From positions 7,694,501 through 7,758,500 of the forward strand of contig JBBMOA010000021.1 of assembly GCA_037954235.1 (NCBI GenBank): DNA of 64,000 bases, written 5' to 3'. The position numbers were made by a program, and so were the translations under genes. Origin of the DNA: Aulostomus chinensis (taxonomy: Eukaryota > Chordata > Actinopteri > Syngnathiformes > Aulostomidae). The notes beneath the pieces are model-generated. The model saw only the letters and a program-made list of their open reading frames with translations, did not search any database and was not told the DNA's origin. Shown here piece by piece: positions 56,314-64,000 of the stretch; the stretch's first letter is position 1; the number at the start of each line of letters is the position of its first letter.

Positions 56314-57059
56314 GGAATTAGGAGATGTGTTATTCTTATTTCTATACTTCAATTTTTTAAATATGATATACCAGTGAAATTTTATGAGATGTTTGTGCAA
56401 GTTTCTGGGAATTATAATCCTAAACGTGATAGTAAAATTGAGTAAAAAAAAAAAAAAGCCATTGCACATGAACAGCATCATGAAATTATAATGCTTTCTT
56501 CAAAGTTCCTCAGGAGACACACAACACCTGACGAGCTCACCACGAGGGCTTTGTCTGGGTAATTCTAGCATGATGATTGTGCAGTTGCTGGATGTGACAT
56601 CATGAGTTCACAAGGACGTCTTTAGAAAACATCTCAGTATAATTTACCTATTTGTTGTGGTTGTTCTTGTTGTTGTTTTCACATTTACCCTGTAGCTGTG
56701 TGGCCCGTCGGGACACCACCTTCACTGCCCTTGAAAGACAAACGCAGCAACGGTGCTGTAATTGTGAAAAATCTGCCCTCTTCTATCCCGCAGGACCCCA
56801 TTAAGTGAACTGATTTTATTGATAAGTTTTGCAATTAATCCATAAAACTGTGAGAGCTCATTATCTATGTTTTTGTTCCTTTAAAAGGAAGGGAGGAAGG
56901 AAGGAAGGAAGCACTGTGTTTACTGAGTGAGCACTTATGAGGTTTTATCATAAAAGTAAAAAAAAAAAAATCTTAAGAGAACTTCTAAATAAATTTTAAG
57001 AAGTGTAAAACCTGTGACTTTTACCAACTATTTCTTTTCTAACGCTGGAAAAAAATGTG

Positions 57060-57600
57060 TTTTGTGAGGTCGCAAAAATTTGACCACCACTCACATCATC
57101 GGGACCAAGAGAACCTTTGTTGAAGGAATTCCCTCAAGGCGTGATGAGAGATGGCAGTCGTGAGATGAAGACTGTGTTCTGTGAGGCAGAGGTGACCTTG
57201 ACCTTTGACCTTCAACCACCAAAACCAAACCACTTCATTCTATGGAGCAAATTCAAACATCGCTGTCACAAGACTAAAAAAATCCCGTTCCAAGGGGTAA
57301 ACGTGACCTTGAAATTTGACCGCCAAAATAGCCCTTGGGTCCCTGGTGACATCAGTGAGACCTCCTGTTTGAGAAGCCAAACACATGTTTGTGAGTTTGA
57401 AAGTAAAATAAGTTCATTATTGCATCCAAGTGGACATTTGTACCAAAAATGGAAGACCCTGAGAAACTGCAACAAAACCTGAAAGGCCCCAGCGACCGTG
57501 ACCCTTGACTGCTAGCACCACCCTTGCGTCCGCGTGGACATTTGACATATTGGGACCGCATTGTCAAAAACACGCCGTAGTGACCAAAAAAGTTGAATTA
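57060..57600. repeat. Tandem units of a GACCTTTGACC-bearing teleost repeat
   Basis: Repeated blocks TTGACCTTTGACCTTCAACC, ACGTGACCTTGAAATTTGAC and CGACCGTGACCCTTGAC, each followed by CCACCA/CCGCCA and a CATTTG-like block, mark three to four diverged units. A perfect inverted DR1 (TGACCT-T-TGACCT) is at 57199-57211. Confidence 0.6.
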
Positions 57601-58183
57601 CTGAGCGCAGCGCAGCACCAATCACCCTGATTAACCCCTGAGTCCTTTCTGTGCTGCTGACTTACCATCACTGGAAATATTGTAGCAGCAGCATTGGAGC
57701 GGATGGATACGCCGCTAGAATTTCAAGCAGCTGCAAATGACAGAATGAGGCTCCTGTTTTCTTTTGTCTAATGACACGTCGTCCAAGAGTAAGAGAAGAA
57801 GTACGGACAAATTGTTGGCGAAAGGCTATTGATGTATTGCCGTCAACGCCACTGTCAGTATTCAGCACTGTTTCCCCCAGCTATTATTCATTTATGACTC
57901 CTCATCCAAGCTAAGGGAATGTGACCCGCAGGCACCTTTACCATCCATCATAGGGAATAAGAATGTATATTTATGTATGCTCATGTCCAAACATCCCCCC
58001 TGGCTGCTACTGATACCTGTCAGTTTACACCTAAACTGGAAAAAGCTCCGACAAGATAGCACACAGCCTCTTTATTGGAGCGTTCTGGGAGGCGAAATGC
58101 AGATGAAGTGTATTCATTCAGTCTCTTTCACACATTTTTAACTCAGACCATGAATTTGTGAATCTTTCAAATTGAAAAAGCAA

Positions 58184-58197
58184 CCCCCCCCCCCCCC
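58184..58197. repeat. Poly-C run (14 nt)
   Basis: Homopolymer in noncoding DNA. Confidence 0.95.
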
Positions 58198-59529
58198 GTC
58201 TCTTATCCTCAAATAACCTCCGTTCCCAGTTTAGAGTCTCTGGGGTTCATCTAATTGTTTCAGATGGGTTCATCACTTCATGAATCTAGATCTTAATTGA
58301 AGCGCTTAAGTGCCAGTTCGCGTAAAGCACTTTTGAAAATGGGCTCAACTTTGGATGGTTTTACTCCATCGTATCTCTGCTCCTACCTTCTTCAGGGGGA
58401 GTCTTTGTTCCATTAGATTCTATGGAGTCTGGGGGTAAAAAAAAAAGAAAAAAGAAAACTGCTTGGTCGAAGACGTGATGTTTTTGATCCAGCGACTGCA
58501 GCTGGTCGTACAACATTTTCACTATCGATGCTCGAACAAAAATATATTACCTGAGTAAAAACACTTTTATAGACTGATGTATCAGGTTATGTCTGAGCTG
58601 TTCCCTTCAGAATAGCTGAAGAAGTATATTCTAGTGAAGGAAGGGTTACAATGTCTGGAAACCTTTCTGGACGATATTGTATTTGATTTTTCTTCCATTA
58701 TTCAACAAGGACTTTACTGACTGAACTGTTTCGTAGATTATTTCTAACATTATTACAGTTAAAATGAGAAATACACGCTTACCCCCCCCCCACAATTTTT
58801 TTCACAATTTTATCATTTTAAATGTATTATTATTTTACAAATTTACAATTGTCACAGATGATAAACTGTTTTGGAAGGAGAAAGTTCATAATAATACTGT
58901 AAATAAGAAAACCCAGTGAATATATTGTTTAAAAAAAGTGGAATTCCATTTTTGGCATTAAAATCCTTGTGGCACAGTTGCATGTTAACAAGATTCCTGT
59001 CACTAAATCCTCTGAATAACTGAAAAGAGCAGCTTATACATTAAACAATAAGGCTAATTTGATCATTCTAATTTGATGATTCTTCAACAAGAATTTTTAA
59101 TTGACGCGGTTAATGAACTGTTTTAACTAGAGAGTGTGTAATTTCAGGTCTTCTGCCTCGAGTGATCCCTCGACTCATCTTTTAGGAGAATAGCCTGAGG
59201 TTTTGTCCTAAAAGAAATATGGAAATGAATAAAGCTCAAGGTCATATACGAGTAAAGTCTGAGAGGAGCCATCCGTCGACAGCTCCAGGAACCGGCCAAG
59301 GTAAAACAACTGGAAGCTGCATGTTTCTTTAAAAACGACATTTTCACAATAACCCTTCCAACATTGACTCGTAAGAATCAAAAGCTGTTTGAGGTTCACC
59401 TGGGAGGTCGCCTTAAAAGATCTAGAAATTCTGCTCCAAGATCTTAGATCTTAGCACATGAATTTTCTTGTTTTGTTTTGGGGTTTTTGTGTGTGTGTCT
59501 TTAATCCACTTCTCATCTTGCTCAGTTTG

Positions 59530-59560
<31 letters not shown>

Positions 59561-59563
59561 AAA
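59530..59563. repeat. (GAA)n tract flanked by poly-A
   Basis: Seven GAA units between A-rich ends; purine-only on the plus strand, so triplex-capable. Confidence 0.95.
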
Positions 59564-62500
59564 GCATGGTACAGAGAAGCAATGTAGCCCCAACTGAATA
59601 CCTCACATGGTGTATCGCACATCATCTCAGACACCAGTCAATGCATCGCCAGCACTTGTGCAACAGTTTGAAGGGCCCTTTAATCTGTAATTTGCTGCAA
59701 TCAGAGACCCTGGACCTTCAGGGGACAATGAGTCATATGCTTGAAATTGATCCCTTACCATAGACTGGGGATATATCGTCCTGTCGTCTGTGTCACAGCT
59801 CCTCTCTTTGTCCTTCTGCTGGGCTTTAAATGAAGTGTAGAGACTTACTGAATTTAAGAAGAATTGAGTCCTCTGCTGGAGTCTAGTTTATGGATTGCAA
59901 CTGACGTTTCGATCCCTGAAAAAGCTAACGGTGCAAATGCGTTGCTTTTAATGTTTTTTGTTTTTGTCATCTGCGCAGAGACATTGCACATGTTTTGTTT
60001 TATTATTCTGTACTAGTTCATAGATTATGAGACAAAAGTGGAATCGACGAGCAGTGGGCATCATTTTGCTGTATCACTTTTTGAAAATAGAAGAAGAACA
60101 TATCGGGTCCAAGACTTAACCCTTTATTTTCCTGCAGCACAATCACTGTTGTCTCATCTTGTATCCTTTGTTTTGTAATCGTGATTTATCCCCGATGCCA
60201 AGCTCTTCTGTAGTCCTCTTCCACAGTCCATCTCTGTAATTGTGCCCATAAGATGGCTCTCAAAACAATTTTGATGGATGCAAAAATGCGGAAAACTGAA
60301 GCTGTGCTGGAAACTGTAATGACTGATAAACGTTTCAGGCTCCCTTTGTGAGCACGAATGATACAAAACAAGTCAAAGTGTGTTTTCTAAGACAAGCAAC
60401 CATTCTTGACAAAACTACAGACTCATCATAAGGTGTCGTTTTGCAATATTTCCTGGCTCAAAAGGAAAGAATATTGGCAAACTTGTCCGTTACCCTTTGA
60501 AATAATGGTATTTGACTGGAGATTCTGACTTTTTCCAGACTTAAGTGTGAGGTTAGCAATACCAGGTAGCACCTTTGCTAATACTGAAGGAAAAACACGA
60601 TAATATTGTTGCTACTTGAGCATTAAATCAGTCAACCAACAGTATGATCATTTTATGAGGGTGCTGTGAAGGAATAAATGATTTGTGGTCGGGCATGGAG
60701 CCAGTAGTGCTAAATTTCTCTCACTGAGTTCAGCTTTTAAGCTAACTGCTCACAGGGTTTTTGTTTGTGATGCTAATGCTATCATTTGCTAGCCTACAGC
60801 CTCACTCAGAGTTGTAGAGACTCAGTTAAATATCAGCTGCAGGGGAGTTAGCCTGGCCCAATTACATAACTATTTACCTGTAATTTATTCGCTGAACAAC
60901 AATTTACAGTCGCAAAGTTAATTTGGAGGAACTTGAAAATCATTGCAACTCAGAACAACAGTTGATGGTACAACTTGCAAGCTCATTATCACATCAATAT
61001 TATCATCAACTGCCTTTTCTGCTGCTACACCCAACAGCTTTGACTGATGGTCGTCCGCTTATCACACTGTTCTATTACAGGAGTAAGTCTCCAAGGCATG
61101 AGGGTTTGTGACTTTAATATTCATGAGGTATATGTTTATTCAGATTTTGATTGAGGCATAATTAATGCAATACTTGAATAAGAAACATGCTCCCTCACCG
61201 TCTTAGTTAGAGTTACAGTCGAAAAATGACATCACTTGAGCATTAAAAAGCACTAAATATGAATCTAAAGCCGGCAGCGGTGATCCTAATTTAGTATGAA
61301 GATGGGGAAACAAGAGGATTCTCCTATTCTGGCTATGCCCAAAGGTAACTCAATGTGGCAACCAAAATAGAAGTCTGACGCTCACGAATTAAAACATTAT
61401 ATCTCTTTTATATCTTTTAATCTGTGTATTTCTTGTCTGTGGACATTAATGTCCTGGAGTCCTTTTGTCATTAAGTTAGCAAACTCTGCACCATTGAGAT
61501 TACTTTTTACTGTGCATTTGATACAAAGAAACATCAAAGATGAGCTTTATTTAGCAGTATTTGGTCTTTTTTTGCTGATGTTTGAGCGAGTGAAGTCAAG
61601 GCCAAACTTATTAAAAATTCACACAGCTTGGAGTGCTTATTCTATTTTTCTTTTCTTTTTTTTTGAAAACATTTTTCCAGCATCTTTTCTTTTTTTAAAA
61701 ATTAAGTTTACAACCAGGCTTCGCTTTAAAAATCCTCATTTTGTTTTATGTTGAGGCTCTTCAAGCATGAGCCATCTTTTCTTTCTTTTTCTTTTTTTTT
61801 TTTGTCTTGCTGGAGTTTTTTGTGAGTGTGCATCTTGTTGACAGGCTTCTTAAAAAATCCTCGGGGTGCCGTGTTCTTTTTGAAATCTTACATTTCTAAA
61901 TCAAAATGACTTTATTCAACAAGGAAATGCAAGCAGGGGGAAGGAGCCTCTGACACAAGAGAGTTACAGGATTGACAAGCTTGCTGACAACGAAGCAATA
62001 AAACATAAATATATTTAGTGAAGAAGAAGCTCTGGAGTAACCCAGTTATAGCAGCTAAAGCGCATTATTATGATGTTCTCATACTCTTTACAGCACAGAA
62101 CAGGTATTGCTATGAACACCAAGTCATCACAGGGGGACTCCTGCAATTGGTTTGGAATTTTTAATGCCAAATCTTTTGATTTATGAGATATAAAGCATCT
62201 CATAACTCACGACTGAGATGGTGAGACCTCTAGATCTTGACCTTGACCTTTTAAAAAAAAAAAAATTGGACTCTTCCATTCGGAACCATCAAGTGCATTT
62301 AACGTTCTACCGTACAAGTCATCGTTATCGTAGACTTCACTTTTCCCGGAGATGTTCAGACAAATTAAAATAAATTAAATTACCTTTAGGCCCTCGGTTC
62401 GATGGATGGATCTGGCCCCAAGATGTGGTACTGAACTACATAATCACAAGTGAAACTGCTATGCGTAATTATCACATCTCTTAATTAGAATTGTAAATCA

Positions 62501-63158
62501 AGATTTTTTTTTTCTTGATTAACATCAGCATGTTCCTTTTTGGTTTGCCTGTGTCCCTGAAAATTAAAACCTGTCGAAACTCATCTGCATTTAGACAAAA
62601 GTGACACTACTGATTAGTTAGAGGTAGTTAAGAAAAAGAAAAGATTTTTTTCCTCTCCCTTCAGGGCAATAATTATTCCTATCGATTCGGCTTTTGGTTT
62701 TGCTGCATGTATTCCTCTATCTTCAAAAAAGGACTCAAGGATTACTGGCTAATTAGTGATTGATTGCGTCATTAAATTAATTAATTTCGGTAAATTTAAA
62801 TATATTCGAATTATTAATTAGTATTAAAGTGACTTTAAGTACGTAGATTGTGAAAGTTTGCTTTCAGAATTCAGTCCTCTGCATGATGGTGCTCCGTGAT
62901 GTGATTGGAAACACAAAGAAAATGTCAAGGATTTTGAATGGCATTCAGAAATTCAGCATTTTAAGACCAAATGGAATGCGCAAGCCCTTGTAGTGCACTG
63001 AAATGGGGGCTTTTAATTTTTTGTCTCGTTGAAAGTCACAATTACTCAAACAGCATGACGTATAAGAATTATAATGTTACTCGTACCATTTGCATAAAAT
63101 GTACAAACAGCAAATCAGCTGCTGCAGCATTTTGCATTTTGGCAACAAAACCTGCTAG

Positions 63159-63232
63159 ATGCTGGGATAGGCTCCAGCCCCCCCGCAACCCTTACTAGTA
63201 AGGAATAAGTGGAAGACGACGATGGATGGCTG
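63159..63232 (+). mobile_element. SINE-like element, 3' tail fragment
   Basis: It contains GCTGGGATAGGCTCCAGCCC, then CGCAACCCTTACTAGTAAGG and ATAAGTGGAAGACGACGATG, matching the last 75 bp of the SINE-like family. Confidence 0.8.
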
Positions 63233-63309
63233 GAACTGAAAATAATCAAAAGTTTAATTTCTAAATGAGAAAAGAAGCTTTTAAAAAAAAGTTTGTTAAT
63301 TACTGCAAT

Positions 63310-63995
63310 CTCTTTTTAAAGAAATCCTGTAGATTTTGGAGTGTAATACTGGGAACCACCACCAACAGAAACAATTTAACAATGGGTTGGAATGTAAGAT
63401 TCAAGTTTGAGCTTTCGAGGTTTTGTCCCGTGGTCTCTAGATTTGCTTTGACAGGTGAGATGAGTGGAAGTTTGAGCTTCATGACAAGAGATGGCCGTCG
63501 TTTCAACGGTTTGGTAGAGAGAACAATGACGAGTATGAGGCCTGTCATCCCTGATGAATCGTAATGCATTGTGATGAAGAGGGTTTGACTGGGGGAGCGT
63601 ATCTCTGTAGTCAAGGGCAGACGTGAGAGCTGATTGTACAACCATTTCACTGCTGGGAGGAAGCCAATTTAAGTCTACACAAAAAGCCTGGTTTAAATGT
63701 TGAATGTAATCAGGCATATTGACTGTCAATTGTCAAGCCATATTCCTGAGCAGTTGTGTGACTCAGCAAAGCAAATTGGTTGCCATTATATGTTCTAACT
63801 GCAGGGCTCGCTGGTGGAGGTGGAGAGGATGGACCGATGTCTAGTCTGCATTTACAATAAGTTTGCCGTTCAGGAGTGAAAGTTTGAAATGACTAAAGGC
63901 AGACTGAGCCACTCGCATGGTGTGGAGTTTTGGGAGTATATAGAATTGTGTCATCAGTGCAAAAAAGGACACTGATCAGGAATAATGATGTTATT
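63310..63995 (-). pseudogene. LINE reverse-transcriptase relic, possibly running off the window
   Basis: On the minus strand 63376-63729 encodes a 117-codon frame with LNWLPPSSEMVVQSALTSAL, DYRDTL, and HHNALRFIRDD followed by HTRHCSLYQTV. These resemble the post-active-site part of fish non-LTR reverse transcriptases. Upstream, near 63950, DDTILYTPKTP is a degraded YADDT block in another frame. Frame breaks show an inactive copy. Confidence 0.7.
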
Positions 63996-64000
63996 CACAT

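Larger units (their letters stand above)
56330..63158. other. Noncoding DNA, no gene recognised
   Basis: Besides the GACCTTTGACC repeat, a poly-C run (58184-58197) and a GAA tract (59530-59563), the region is AT-rich unique sequence. No human-synteny neighbour such as paxip1 was detected. Confidence 0.6.

Noticed and set aside
63300..63650. Second long minus-strand frame over the LINE relic
   Set aside because: It overlaps the frame that carries the reverse-transcriptase-like blocks and shows none of them itself.

Overview
The window is nuclear DNA from a vertebrate, almost certainly a ray-finned (teleost) fish. It has few, intron-split genes in a large noncoding background, many (CA/GT)n microsatellites, long poly-G/poly-C runs, and dispersed repeats of teleost type: tRNA-like-headed SINE-like elements ending in ATGGATGG, and L2/Maui-like reverse-transcriptase relics. 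No bacterial, viral, CRISPR or operon-like content was seen.

Two protein-coding genes can be supported, both on the minus strand. (1) insig1, coding from 12176 down to 4563. Five coding exons join to 250 residues, with a probable noncoding 5' exon ending at 12316 and a 3'UTR that probably runs past 2350. (2) htr5a, a serotonin 5-HT5A-type receptor, coding from 49645 down to 44233. Two exons join to 346 residues across a 4.4-kb intron. HTR5A and INSIG1 are also same-strand neighbours in this order on human 7q36, so the window looks like a conserved microsynteny block. The human outer neighbours (PAXIP1 beyond HTR5A, EN2 beyond INSIG1) were not found here.

Layout: 1-1990, noncoding DNA downstream of insig1, with a degenerate AT-rich minisatellite and an isolated TATA-like motif. 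1990-12650, insig1 with UTRs, introns and a promoter carrying an SRE-like/CCAAT pair. 12650-43790, a gene-poor gap of about 31 kb holding degenerate repeat clusters, LINE relics, one SINE-like copy with perfect target duplications, and stretches that could be conserved noncoding elements. 43790-50000, htr5a, with a SINE-like copy and GGTCAAAGGTCA-type repeats in its intron. 50000-64000, noncoding upstream DNA with microsatellites, a recent SINE-like insertion and a LINE relic at the right edge.

The two genes do not form a pathway. Insig1 is an ER sterol-sensing regulator; htr5a is a neuronal G-protein-coupled receptor. I found no convincing unknown biological system. The most interesting signals are regulatory or structural: a foldback element inside the likely insig1 3'UTR, a UG-repeat tract close to an insig1 3' splice site, a tandem splice donor, a promoter-like plus-strand module inside an insig1 intron, and a head-duplicated SINE-like insertion. 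Exon boundaries were deduced by eye from splice signals and remembered family sequences; no alignment was run.
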